Below are positions 9,000-18,779 of a stretch of 64,000 bases of DNA, in pieces (position 1 is the stretch's first letter; each line of letters begins with the position of its first letter). Source of the DNA: Actinomyces bowdenii. Its GTDB lineage: Bacteria > Actinomycetota > Actinomycetes > Actinomycetales > Actinomycetaceae. The notes under the pieces were generated by a model. The model made no database searches. It was given only the letters and a program-made list of their open reading frames with translations, and had not been told where the DNA came from. The translations under genes were made by a program, and so were the position numbers. The stretch spans positions 1 through 64,000 of the forward strand of contig NZ_JAGFOU010000020.1 of assembly GCF_017592395.1 (NCBI RefSeq), written 5' to 3'.

Positions 9000-10052
9000 T
9001 CAGCCGCCGGTGGCGCGATCGGGAGCGGCCCCGCCCCTGGCCCCGGGAAGGTCCTGGACCCCCCGGGCCACACCGATGTCGCGCAGCCAGCGCCCTCCCT
9101 CGAGCAGGAGGGTGAGGAGGACCAGCGCCCCCACGACGAGCAGGACCCACGCGGGGTAGTCCTGCCCGCGGGCGAAGAAGTACAGGTAGGGGGCGATGAA
9201 GGTGGTCAGGGTGATGACCAGGCCGAGCATGCGGATGCGCAGGCGCTTGCCCGCCACCATGGCGATGATGCCCCAGGTGTAGGGCACGGCGGTGACGATG
9301 TCGATGGTCCACAGCACCCAGGGGTTGCCGTGGAAGCCCGGGGCCAGGGCCGCGGGCAGCGCCCGCAGGGAGGAGTAGATGAAGACCGTCGCGTAGGCCA
9401 GGAAACGGGGGTTGTGCAGCAGGCGGGTGATGCTGGAGCGCGGCAGAAGGCTGACCTGGGCCGACTTGAGCGCCTCCAGGATGTGCCGCGAGACCCGCAG
9501 CGGGTCGGTCCCCTCCAGGACGGTGCGCAGGTAGGCGACCTGCTCGGGGCCTCCCTTGGCCCACCGGTCCAGCAGGGCGCGGGGGCTGAGGGCCACCACG
9601 CAGGCGGCCGCACCGCAGCGGGCCGCCGCGCGGTCCGTGCTCCCCGGCATGAGGGCGGCGGCCCCGGTCTGGTCGGACAGGGCGTTGGCCAGGTGCACGA
9701 GGTCCTCGCCGAGCAGCGCCTGCAGCGCCTCGACCTGCGCGGGGGTGGCCTCGCACAGCCACAGCCTCTGCCCGTGCTCAACGGCGTGGCTCAGGGCGTG
9801 CCCCAGGGCCCAGCCGTGCTCATCGGGGCTGAAGAAGTCCGAGGGGCGGCTCAGGCTCGCCAGCTCGGGCACCTCGGCGACGTTGAAGCAGGTGAGGTCC
9901 CCGACGCGGTCGACCTCCGCGACCCGCCTCAGCGTCTCGGCCTCCAGGGCGTGGCGCTGGACGATCGGAAGCTCCACCGCGGAGCGCAGGGTGATGAGCC
10001 CGGCCATGGTGGTGGGCGGGCCGGAGCGGCGGGAGGGGGCGTGTCGGAGCAT
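9000..10052 (-). CDS. Unknown protein with a C-terminal membrane domain
   Basis: I do not recognise the family. With the start chosen here the product has 350 residues: a soluble N-terminal part of about 220 residues rich in Ala and Leu, with two Cys in CGAAAC, then four or five hydrophobic helices (AYATVFIYSSL, WTIDIVTAVPYTWGII, LGLVITLTTFIAPYLYFFA, WVLLVVGALVLLTLLL). The open frame extends 100 codons further upstream, but that part is Pro/Arg-rich and runs through an 18-bp hairpin. The ATG used here has TATCAT 7 nt upstream, fitting a leaderless transcript. It is divergent from gdhA. The topology suggests a membrane-tethered sensor or stress protein, which is only a guess. Confidence 0.6.
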   Translation of the reverse strand: MLRHAPSRRSGPPTTMAGLITLRSAVELPIVQRHALEAETLRRVAEVDRVGDLTCFNVAEVPELASLSRPSDFFSPDEHGWALGHALSHAVEHGQRLWLCEATPAQVEALQALLGEDLVHLANALSDQTGAAALMPGSTDRAAARCGAAACVVALSPRALLDRWAKGGPEQVAYLRTVLEGTDPLRVSRHILEALKSAQVSLLPRSSITRLLHNPRFLAYATVFIYSSLRALPAALAPGFHGNPWVLWTIDIVTAVPYTWGIIAMVAGKRLRIRMLGLVITLTTFIAPYLYFFARGQDYPAWVLLVVGALVLLTLLLEGGRWLRDIGVARGVQDLPGARGGAAPDRATGG

Positions 10053-10071
10053 CGTGCTGATGATAGGGCCA

Positions 10072-10116
10072 GGGGCCCGCCTTCTCCTCGGCCTGGGGGA
10101 GGAGAAGGCGGGCCCC
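10072..10116. other. Perfect 18-bp inverted repeat with a 9-nt loop
   Basis: The arms at 10072-10089 and 10099-10116 (starting GGGGCCCGCC) are exact reverse complements. The hairpin lies between the divergent starts of the unknown membrane gene and gdhA, directly behind the predicted -10 box of the former. It could terminate stray plus-strand transcription or act as an operator. It has no T-tract. Confidence 0.6.
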
Positions 10117-10287
10117 GCCGCTGTCGGGCTCCGCGGAGGCGCCGGCACGCGGATGCGCCCGGGATGTGGACAGGCCGGTGTTGCCTGCGCCACTGCCGGG
10201 CAGGCGGATCCGCGTGCCCGGCTGCGCGGCGCCCCTGGTGTCTGCGGCGGCACTGCGGGGGAGTGCGCCTCCACCCGTGGGGCCCAG

Positions 10288-10313
10288 GTTTCCACCAGAT
10301 GACGCGGTGTTTC
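10288..10313 (-). promoter_or_regulatory. Candidate GlnR box upstream of gdhA
   Basis: On the minus strand the sequence reads GAAAC, 5 nt, GTCAT, 6 nt, GAAAC. The actinobacterial GlnR operator is built from gTnAc-n6-GaAAc units, so the second unit matches with one mismatch and the first GAAAC repeats the theme. It sits about 100 bp before gdhA, a common GlnR target, and a GlnR-like gene is in this window. The spacing of the first half-site is one base short. Confidence 0.35.
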
Positions 10314-10399
10314 GCCCCAGTGAACGCTTGAGTGGGAATCTGAGCCCGGCACCGGGGCGGCAGCCAGGTGCCGAGTTTGAGAGTTTGCCTGCGCGGTGA

Positions 10400-11749
<1,350 letters not shown>

Positions 11750-11814
11750 GCCGAGCGCGTCCCGGAGCCTGAGGCCGAGCGCCGGTTGCGGGACCCGGCC
11801 CCCTGAGCAGCGCT

Positions 11815-11848
11815 GATGCCGCCCGCCCCGGCCGGGGCGGGCGGCATC
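11815..11848. terminator. Perfect 34-bp palindrome after gdhA
   Basis: The two 17-bp halves, starting GATGCCGCCCGCC, are exact reverse complements with no loop bases to spare. It lies 66 bp after the gdhA stop and before the next plus-strand gene. There is no T-run, so it would act as a T-less GC hairpin terminator. Confidence 0.65.
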
Positions 11849-11995
11849 GTCCGCAGTGGGGGCGGTCGACCAGGCCGGAGGCGCGCTCTATGAGATGGGC
11901 CAAGAACCCGGGGTGATCTCTGCCATTTCCGCGTGGAGGGGCGATGACCGGCGTACTGTGTAACCGTTCCGTAATCCCGCCCTTCGAGGACTCTG

Positions 11996-14377
11996 ATGAG
12001 AACACTCCCCCTCGCCAAGGCCGCCGCCGCTCTGAGCGCCCTTGCCCTGGCCGCCGCCGCGCCCATCGCTGCTGCTGACGAGGATAAGCCCGCTGCTCCC
12101 CCGCCCCAGGAGGGGCAGGCGGTCACGATCGACCTGCTCGGCATCACCGACCTCCACGGCCACATCTCCCGCACCACCCGGACTGACAAGGCCACCGGCC
12201 AGGTCAGCGTGGAGGATCCCGGTGCCGTGACGCTGGCCTGCGAGGTCTCCACCGCCCGCGCCAGCAACCCCAACACCCTGCTCGTCTCCGCAGGGGACTC
12301 GGTGGGCGGATCGGCCTATGTCTCCTCGGTCCTGCAGGACCAGCCCACCATCGATGTGCTCAACGCGATGGGGCTGGATGCCTCCGCCCTGGGCAACCAC
12401 GAGCTCGACAAGGGCCTGCCCGACCTCGAGGGCCGCATCCTGGGCGCCACCGACGCCCCGGTGCTGGCCGCCAATGTCAGCGGGTCGGCGCCCCTGAGCG
12501 CCGAGGGCGCGGGCAACGGCGTGTTCATCAAGGAGACCGGCGGGGTGCGCGTGGCCTTCGTCGGCGCCGTCACCGATGAGCTGCCGACCCTGGTCCCGCC
12601 CTCGGCCCTGGCCTCCCTGACCCTGAGCCCCGCGGTGCAGACCGCCAACGCCAAGGCCAGCGAGCTCAAGGACGGCGATGCCGCCAACGGCGAGGCCGAC
12701 GTCGTCGTGGTGCTGTCCCACGAGGACGCCGCGCTGACGGCGGGCTCCTTCAACAAGAGCGTCGACGCCGTGTTCGCCGGTCACACCCACGTCCCCTTCG
12801 CCCAGACGGTCACCGGCGCCGAGGGCAACCAGATCGCGGTGGTCCAGGCGGACCACTACGGCTGGGCCCTGGGGCGCATCTCCCTGAGCTACGACCCCGC
12901 CACCAAGCGCACCAGTGTGGTGGCCGCGGAGAACAAGGACCTCAAGACCTCCGGCTGCACCACCGACGCCTACGGCGTGGCGGGCATCGTCTCCAAGGCC
13001 GAGGCCGACTCCTCGGCCCAGGGCGCCAAGCCCCTGGCCCGGATCGGCTCGGACTTCCTGCGCGGATCGGATGGCACCGGCCCCGGCGGGCACCGTGGCA
13101 CGGAGTCCACCGCCTCCAATGTCATCGCCGAGTCCTTCCGCCACTGGCTGGCCACCAGCATCCAGCCTGCGGACTCCACGTACTACGTGGGCCTGATGAA
13201 CGCCGGGGGAGTGAGGGCCGACTACCTCTACGCCTCCAGCGATGCCAAGGAGGGGGACGGGGTGCTGACCTCCGGGGAGGCCTACACGGTCCAGCCCTTC
13301 GGCAATGAGATGGCCTACACCACCCTCACCGGTGCCGAGCTCAAGGCGCTCCTGGCCCAGCAGTGGCAGCCCGGGGCGAGCCGCTCGGTGCTGACCCTGG
13401 GCCTGTCCAGCAATGTCGGCGTGGTGCTGGACGCCTCCGCGGAGGCCGAGCTGGCCGCGATCCAGGCCGACCTCGCCGCCTCGGGCGCCGAGGCCTCCAC
13501 CCGCGCCGAGGACATCAAGGCCGCCCGCGCCAAGGTGGTGCGCGAGATCGTCGTCGACGACCACCCCCTGAGCGACACCGACACGGTGGTCGTCGCCTCC
13601 AACTCCTTCGTCCTGGAGGGCGGGGACGGCTACGACGCGCTGGCCGGCCACGAGGAGGTCAACACCGGGGTCCTGGACCGGGACGTCACCGCGGCCTACC
13701 TGGCCTCCTTCGGCGACCAGCCCGTCTCGGCCGGTTACGACAAGCGCCAGGTCGGCATGACCCTGACCGGCAAGGACCGCGACACCGCCACCGTCACCCT
13801 CGACGGCCTGGCCTACACCAACCCCGCTGAGCAGGAGGCCGGCGCCCGGCGCGTGCGGGTCATGAACGGCACCACCGAGATCGCCAGTCACGACCTCGAC
13901 CTGGCCGTGGACACCACCGGGCCCACGACGGGCAAGGCCACCTTCGATCTCACCGTGCCGGCGGATGCCCCCACCGCCACCTGCCGCTCCAAGTCCGACC
14001 GGACCTGCCGCTACGTGACCCTGGAGACCGTCGACTCCCAGGGCAGGGTCCTCAACACCCTCTATGTGGAGACCGCCGTGGAGCAGCAGGGCTCCCCCGC
14101 GCCCAGTGACACGCCCACGGAGTCCCAGCCGCCCACGGGGTCCCAGCCGCCCGCCGAGCAGCCCCCGGCCGCGGATGCGCCGCCCGCCCCGGAGCAGCCC
14201 GCGACTCCCACGCAGGCCCCACCGGCGCAGGCGACCACTGCGGCGCCCCAGGAGGGCGCCCCGAGCGGTCCGGGCTCCCTGGCGCGCACGGGCGCCTCGC
14301 CGGTGTGGGGGGTCCTCGCCCTCGCCCTGCTGACGGGCGGCCTCCTGCTGGTGGCACGCCGTCGCTCGGCCTCCTGA
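11996..14377 (+). CDS. Secreted 5'-nucleotidase / cyclic phosphodiesterase with a LAxTG wall anchor
   Basis: This is a calcineurin-like metallophosphoesterase of the UshA/YfkN type that releases phosphate from extracellular nucleotides. The order is: signal peptide of about 27 residues ending near AAADE; metal-binding motifs DLHGHI (about 52), GDSVGGS (about 101), GNHELDKG (about 132) and GHTHVPF (about 260); a 5'-nucleotidase C-terminal domain (about 350-570) with the substrate-stacking segment NAGGVRADY; then a Pro/Ala/Gln wall-spanning stretch. It ends with a sorting signal LARTG at residue 762, a hydrophobic helix and RRR. LAxTG is the class used by actinobacterial housekeeping sortases. 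Salvage of phosphate and nucleosides at the cell surface is the likely role. Confidence 0.9.
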   Translation: MRTLPLAKAAAALSALALAAAAPIAAADEDKPAAPPPQEGQAVTIDLLGITDLHGHISRTTRTDKATGQVSVEDPGAVTLACEVSTARASNPNTLLVSAGDSVGGSAYVSSVLQDQPTIDVLNAMGLDASALGNHELDKGLPDLEGRILGATDAPVLAANVSGSAPLSAEGAGNGVFIKETGGVRVAFVGAVTDELPTLVPPSALASLTLSPAVQTANAKASELKDGDAANGEADVVVVLSHEDAALTAGSFNKSVDAVFAGHTHVPFAQTVTGAEGNQIAVVQADHYGWALGRISLSYDPATKRTSVVAAENKDLKTSGCTTDAYGVAGIVSKAEADSSAQGAKPLARIGSDFLRGSDGTGPGGHRGTESTASNVIAESFRHWLATSIQPADSTYYVGLMNAGGVRADYLYASSDAKEGDGVLTSGEAYTVQPFGNEMAYTTLTGAELKALLAQQWQPGASRSVLTLGLSSNVGVVLDASAEAELAAIQADLAASGAEASTRAEDIKAARAKVVREIVVDDHPLSDTDTVVVASNSFVLEGGDGYDALAGHEEVNTGVLDRDVTAAYLASFGDQPVSAGYDKRQVGMTLTGKDRDTATVTLDGLAYTNPAEQEAGARRVRVMNGTTEIASHDLDLAVDTTGPTTGKATFDLTVPADAPTATCRSKSDRTCRYVTLETVDSQGRVLNTLYVETAVEQQGSPAPSDTPTESQPPTGSQPPAEQPPAADAPPAPEQPATPTQAPPAQATTAAPQEGAPSGPGSLARTGASPVWGVLALALLTGGLLLVARRRSAS

Positions 14378-14412
14378 GGCTCCAGGCCCCCGCCCGCCGG
14401 GCCCTCTGATGG

Positions 14413-14457
14413 ATCGGCCGGCCCTCCCCGCATCGGGGAGGGCCGGCCGATTTCTTG
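14413..14457 (+). terminator. Intrinsic terminator after the 5'-nucleotidase
   Basis: A 17-bp perfect stem (starting ATCGGCCGGCC) with a 5-nt loop GCATC is followed at once by TTTCTT. It lies 36 bp after the stop codon and has the full architecture of a rho-independent terminator. Confidence 0.85.
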
Positions 14458-14524
14458 CGCATAGCACGAGCATGTCGAGTAGATCACATCGCTCTGGACA
14501 AGAATCTGCGAACGGACGTAAACT

Positions 14525-14573
14525 GATGTCCGAACAGACATCTGGGGATGTTCGTTATGCCCGGTCAGACATC
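14525..14573. promoter_or_regulatory. Two related dyads upstream of the fructose operon, probable FruR operators
   Basis: The first dyad, at 14525-14542, is GATGTCCG-AA-CAGACATC. The second, at 14547-14573, uses GATGTTCG and CAGACATC with an 11-nt spacer. The half-site GATGTYYG/CAGACATC thus occurs four times within 50 bp, ending about 35 bp before the repressor start. DeoR-family sugar repressors often bind repeated half-sites of this sort and control their own operon. Confidence 0.55.
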
Positions 14574-14608
14574 CGGGTGTGGCCAATGATGAGGTCAGGA
14601 GGCGAGCC

Positions 14609-15379
14609 ATGGCGGCGCAGCACAGGCAGGAGCAGATCCTCGATCAGTTGCGCGCCCTGGGGCGGGTCCAGGTCAACGACCTCGCTGAGCACTTCGACGT
14701 CACTCCCGAGACCATCCGCCGCGACCTGACCGCCATGGACCGCAGCGGGGTCCTGCGCAAGGTGCACGGCGGCGCCGTCCCCGCCTCCTCCCTGGCGCTG
14801 CCCGAGACCGGCGTGTCCCACCGCGAGCAGCTCCACACCGCCGCCAAGCAGGCCATCGCCCGGGCCGCCCTGGGCCGCCTGGACCTGGCCGAGGGCACCA
14901 CCCTCCTGCTCGACGCGGGCACCACCACCGGAGCCCTGGCCCGGATCCTCCCGGCCGTCCCCGGCCTGACCGTCATCACCAACTCGGTCCTCACCGCCGC
15001 GCTCCTGGCCTCGCGCGGGGAGATGGCCGTGCGCATCCTGGGCGGGCACGTCCGCGGGCTGACGCAGGCCGCCGTGGGCTCCGAGGCCCTGGAGGCCCTG
15101 GCCCGCCTGCGCGTGGACGTGGCCGTCCTGGGGACCAATGGCGTCAGCGCCCAGCACGGCCTGTCCACCCCGGATCCCGACGAGGCCACCGTCAAGCACG
15201 CCATGGTGCGCGCCTCCCGCCGGGTGATCGCCCTGGCCGACGCCTCCAAGATCGGCCAGGAGCACCTGGTCTCCTTCGCGCCCCTCGACGACGTGGACCT
15301 GCTGGTCCTCGATGCCGAGCCGCCCCCTGCCCTGACCGCCCAACTCGCCACCACCGGAACAGAGGTCCTCGTCGCATGA
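14609..15379 (+). CDS. fruR: DeoR-family transcriptional repressor of the fructose operon
   Basis: This is a 256-residue regulator with an N-terminal winged helix (residues about 5-58; RQEQILDQLRALGRV, then TIRRDLTAMD, the DeoR signature) and a C-terminal sugar-phosphate sensing domain of the isomerase-like fold containing DAGTTTGALA and LGTNGVS. Binding of a phosphosugar, probably fructose 1-phosphate, would relieve repression. The ATG at 14609 has AGGAGG 6 nt upstream. A GTG ten codons earlier is in frame but has no such site. It overlaps the next gene, fruK, by 4 nt (ATGA), so the two are translationally coupled. Two dyads just upstream are the likely operators. Confidence 0.9.
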   Translation: MAAQHRQEQILDQLRALGRVQVNDLAEHFDVTPETIRRDLTAMDRSGVLRKVHGGAVPASSLALPETGVSHREQLHTAAKQAIARAALGRLDLAEGTTLLLDAGTTTGALARILPAVPGLTVITNSVLTAALLASRGEMAVRILGGHVRGLTQAAVGSEALEALARLRVDVAVLGTNGVSAQHGLSTPDPDEATVKHAMVRASRRVIALADASKIGQEHLVSFAPLDDVDLLVLDAEPPPALTAQLATTGTEVLVA

Positions 15380-16389
15380 TCCTCACGCTCACCCCCAACC
15401 CGTCGCTCGACCGCACCGTCACCCTGCCCGGCCCCCTCCAGCGCGGGGCCGTCAACCGCCTGTCCACCGTCACCGTGGAGCCCGGCGGCAAGGGTGTCAA
15501 CGTCGCCCGCGTCCTGGCCAGCTCCGGGCAGGCGGCCACCGCCCTGCTGCCCGCCGCCGCCCACGACCCCCTCCTGGCCTCCATCGAGGCCCTGGGCATG
15601 GCCGAGCTGACCGCCCTGCCGGTCCAGGTCTCCGGGGCCGCCCGCATCAACACCGCCGTCACCGAGCCCGACGGCACCACCACCAAGCTCAATGAACCCG
15701 GGGCGGGCCTGAGCCGGGAGGAGATCAGCGCCGTCGAGCAGGAGCTGCTCGCAGCGCTGGGCGCGTCCGCCCACGACGGCGGCGCCGCGGGGCGGCCCGA
15801 GGCCCACCACTGGGCCATCCTGTCCGGCTCCCTGCCGCCCGGCGTGCCGGAGGACTGGTACACCCGGCTCGTGGCCCTCCTGCGCCAGGCCGTCCCGGGC
15901 CTGCGCATCGCCGTGGACACCTCCGATGCGCCCCTGGCCGCCCTGGCGGCCGCCCTGCCCGAGTCCGCGCCGGACCTCATCAAGCCCAACGGCGAGGAGC
16001 TCGCCCAACTGGCCGGGGTGGGCGCCTCCGATCTGGAGGAGGGGGCCATCAACGGCGACCTGGAGCCGGTGGCGGCCGCCGCCCGCGCCCTGGTGGACCT
16101 GGGCATCGGCGCCGTCATGGCCACACTGGGGCCCGCCGGGGCCGTCCTGGTCACCGCGCAGGGCGCCTGGCACGCCACCGCCCCCGAGGTCGCGGTGGTC
16201 TCGACCGTCGGGGCGGGGGACTCCTCCGTGGCCGGCTACGTCCTGGCCGAGGTGCGCGGGGGCGATGAGGCCGAGCGCCTGGCCACGGCCATGGCCTACG
16301 GCTCGGCGGCGGCCTCCCTGCCGGGAACCGCCCTGCCCACCCCCGCCGACCTGCCCGCCCAGCCCGCCGTCGTCGTCCGTCTCGCCTGA
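15376..16389 (+). CDS. fruK: 1-phosphofructokinase
   Basis: This PfkB-family sugar kinase phosphorylates fructose 1-phosphate, made by the PTS, to fructose 1,6-bisphosphate. The product has 337 residues. The N-terminal TLTPNPSLDRT and GGKGVNVARVLA are typical of the FruK/LacC branch, and the C-terminal PfkB signature STVGAGDSSVAGY carries the catalytic Asp near residue 280. The ATG overlaps the fruR stop codon. A 135-bp gap separates it from fruA, which is in the same direction. Tagatose-6-phosphate kinase is the nearest alternative, but the operon argues for FruK. No membrane segment is present. Confidence 0.93.
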   Translation: MILTLTPNPSLDRTVTLPGPLQRGAVNRLSTVTVEPGGKGVNVARVLASSGQAATALLPAAAHDPLLASIEALGMAELTALPVQVSGAARINTAVTEPDGTTTKLNEPGAGLSREEISAVEQELLAALGASAHDGGAAGRPEAHHWAILSGSLPPGVPEDWYTRLVALLRQAVPGLRIAVDTSDAPLAALAAALPESAPDLIKPNGEELAQLAGVGASDLEEGAINGDLEPVAAAARALVDLGIGAVMATLGPAGAVLVTAQGAWHATAPEVAVVSTVGAGDSSVAGYVLAEVRGGDEAERLATAMAYGSAAASLPGTALPTPADLPAQPAVVVRLA

Positions 16390-16524
16390 GCCGGGCGGAC
16401 CGCTGCCAGCGGCGCCTCCGGCCCGGCCGGGCCGCGCCGCCACCGCCCCCATCCGCCCTCCGACCCACGACCACCCACTCCGCCTCGTGCCCGCGAGGCG
16501 GCCCTCGGACAACAAGGAAGCCCC

Positions 16525-18570
16525 ATGACCGAGAACACGCCATTGATCATCCCCGATCTGGTCGTCCTGGACGCCCAGGCCGGGCCGAGCAAGGAGGACG
16601 TCATCGAGTTCCTGGCCGCCACCGTGGCGGGCGCAGGCCGAGCCTCCTCCCCCGACGGACTGGCCTCCGACGCCAAGGCGCGCGAGGCCACCGCCCCCAC
16701 CGGCATCCCCGGTGGGATCGCCATCCCCCACTGCCGCAGCCCCCACGTGCTCGCCCCCAGCCTGGGCTTCGCACGACTGGCCGAGCCCGTGGACTTCGGG
16801 GCGGCCGATGGGCGGGCCGCCGATCTCATCTTCATGATCGCCGCCCCCGACGGCGCCGACGACTTCCACCTCCAGCTGCTGGCCAAGCTCGCCCGCGGCC
16901 TCATGCAGGCCGAGTTCACCGAGGCCCTGAGGCAGGCCCGGAGCCCCGAGGAGGTGGCCCGTATCGTCACCGGCCAGGTCCAGCCCGAGCTGCTCGACGG
17001 CGGGGACGCTACCGCCGCCGCGGCCGACGACGGGGCGCCCGCCGCGGCCGAGGGCGGAGCGGGCGGTGGGGACGTGGTCATCGTCGGGGTCTCCTCCTGC
17101 CCCACCGGCATCGCCCACACCTTCATGGCCGCCGAGGCCCTGGAGCAGGCCGGCAAGGACCGGGGGATCACCGTGGCCATCGAGGGGCAGGGCTCGGGCA
17201 GGATCGATGCCCTGGACCCCGCGCTCGTGGCACGGGCCGACGCCGTCATCTTCGCCCACGACCTGCCGGTCAAGGGCCGCGAGCGCTTCGCCGGCAAGCC
17301 GGTGATCGACGTCGGCGTCAAGGCGGCCGTCAATGACGCCGGGGGCCTGGTGGAGCGGGCCCTGGCCGCCATCGACGACCCCGCCGCCCCCCGGGTGCCC
17401 GCAGGCGGGGCCCAGGCCGAGGGCGGCTCGGAGGATGAGGAGGAGTCGGTCCACTGGGCCCGCCGCCTCCAGCGGGCGGTCATGACCGGCGTGTCCTACA
17501 TGATCCCCTTCGTGGCCGCGGGCGGTCTGCTCATCGCCCTGGGCTTCCTCTTCGGCGGCTACGACATCGCCCTGACGCCCGAGGGCGCCGACAAGCCCGT
17601 GGCCGAGGCCGTGACGCACGACTACACCCTGTGGAACCTGCCGGGAACGGTCCCCGGCGCGGAGCACTCCAGCGGGCTGATGCTCTACCTCGGGTCGGTG
17701 TTCCTGGTGCTGGGGCAGGCGGCGATGGGCTTCCTGGTCCCCGCCCTGGCCGGCTACATCGCCTTCGGCCTGGCCGGCCGCCCCGGCATCGCCCCCGGCT
17801 TCGCCATGGGCGCGGTGGCGCTCTCGGTGGACTCCGGCTTCATCGGCGGCCTGGTGGGGGGCATCCTCGCCGGCTACGTCGCGGCCTGGCTCACCGGTCT
17901 CCGGGTGCCGCAGTGGCTGCGCGGCCTCATGCCCGTGGTCATCATCCCCCTGGGGACCACCCTGGCGGTGGGCTCGGTCATGTACATGCTCCTGGGCAAG
18001 CCCCTGGCCTCCCTCATGGCCGGCCTGCAGGACGGCCTGACCTCCATGTCCGAGGGCGGATCCGCCGTGCTGCTGGGCGTCATCCTGGGCCTCATGATGT
18101 GCTTCGACCTGGGCGGCCCGGTCAACAAGGCCGCCTACCTCTTCGCCACCGCCGGCCTGGCGGCCGCGACCACCGCCTCCTTCGAGGTCATGGCCGCCGT
18201 CATGGCCGCGGGCATGGTGCCGCCGCTGGCCGTCTCGGTGGCGACCTTCCTGCGGCCCCGCCTGTTCACCAAGGCGGAGGTGGAGAACGGGCGCAGCGCC
18301 TGGCTGCTGGGCCTGTCCTTCATCTCCGAGGGCGCCATCCCCTTCGCCGCGGCCGACCCGCTGCGCATCATCCCGGCCACGATGGCCGGGGGCGCGGTGA
18401 CCGGGGCGCTGTCCATGGCCCTGCACGTGGGCTCGCGCGCTCCGCACGGAGGCGTGTTCGTGGCCTTCGCCATCACCAACGTCATCGGATTCCTCGCGGC
18501 GATCCTCGCCGGTGTCGCGGTCACCGCAGTGCTGGTGATCCTACTCAAGAGCCGCGCCCACAAGGCCTGA
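16525..18570 (+). CDS. fruA: PTS fructose transporter, fused EIIA-EIIB-EIIC
   Basis: This fused permease imports fructose while phosphorylating it to fructose 1-phosphate. The 681 residues run EIIA (about 1-150, phosphoryl-accepting His69 in IAIPHCRS), an Ala/Gly linker, EIIB (about 178-280, phosphocysteine Cys192 in SSCPTGIAHT), and EIIC (about 310-681) with eight or more hydrophobic segments, including GLMMCFDLGGPVNKAAY and the substrate region ISEGAIPFAAADP. The ATG has AAGGAAG upstream. It is the last gene of the fruR-fruK-fruA operon and is followed by a hairpin. No HPr or EI gene is in the window, so those must be supplied from elsewhere. Confidence 0.96.
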   Translation: MTENTPLIIPDLVVLDAQAGPSKEDVIEFLAATVAGAGRASSPDGLASDAKAREATAPTGIPGGIAIPHCRSPHVLAPSLGFARLAEPVDFGAADGRAADLIFMIAAPDGADDFHLQLLAKLARGLMQAEFTEALRQARSPEEVARIVTGQVQPELLDGGDATAAAADDGAPAAAEGGAGGGDVVIVGVSSCPTGIAHTFMAAEALEQAGKDRGITVAIEGQGSGRIDALDPALVARADAVIFAHDLPVKGRERFAGKPVIDVGVKAAVNDAGGLVERALAAIDDPAAPRVPAGGAQAEGGSEDEEESVHWARRLQRAVMTGVSYMIPFVAAGGLLIALGFLFGGYDIALTPEGADKPVAEAVTHDYTLWNLPGTVPGAEHSSGLMLYLGSVFLVLGQAAMGFLVPALAGYIAFGLAGRPGIAPGFAMGAVALSVDSGFIGGLVGGILAGYVAAWLTGLRVPQWLRGLMPVVIIPLGTTLAVGSVMYMLLGKPLASLMAGLQDGLTSMSEGGSAVLLGVILGLMMCFDLGGPVNKAAYLFATAGLAAATTASFEVMAAVMAAGMVPPLAVSVATFLRPRLFTKAEVENGRSAWLLGLSFISEGAIPFAAADPLRIIPATMAGGAVTGALSMALHVGSRAPHGGVFVAFAITNVIGFLAAILAGVAVTAVLVILLKSRAHKA

Positions 18571-18624
18571 GGCCGGCGGCGCCCGTGCGGGCCCCGGGCG
18601 GGGCCGCCAGGCGGGGGGGCGAGC

Positions 18625-18671
18625 GCGGGGTGCGCAATGCGACTGCAGGATCATCGCATCGCGCACCCCGC
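18625..18671 (+). terminator. Hairpin after fruA
   Basis: A 17-bp stem (18625-18641 with 18655-18671, beginning GCGGGGTGCGC) has one G-T pair and a 13-nt loop. It lies 54 bp after the fruA stop codon. There is no T-run. Confidence 0.6.
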
Positions 18672-18779
18672 ACTCGCCTCCCGGATCCCGGCCTTATCGT
18701 CCGGGACGGGCCGAGGACGCGCCAGGGTGCAGGGGCGGGCGGTGACCGCGCGCCGGGGCCGCCGCGTAGGATTGCCCCC

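Noticed and set aside
4990-9762. 1590-residue minus-strand open frame across the WD40, pcs and membrane-protein genes
   Set aside because: It crosses three real genes and has the low-complexity make-up of an antisense shadow.
10053-10352. 100-codon N-terminal extension of the unknown membrane protein
   Set aside because: It runs through a perfect 18-bp hairpin, is Pro/Arg-rich, and the inner ATG has a fitting -10 box 7 nt upstream.
14644-18447. 1267-residue minus-strand open frame opposite the fructose operon
   Set aside because: Antisense to fruR, fruK and fruA, with no conserved segment.
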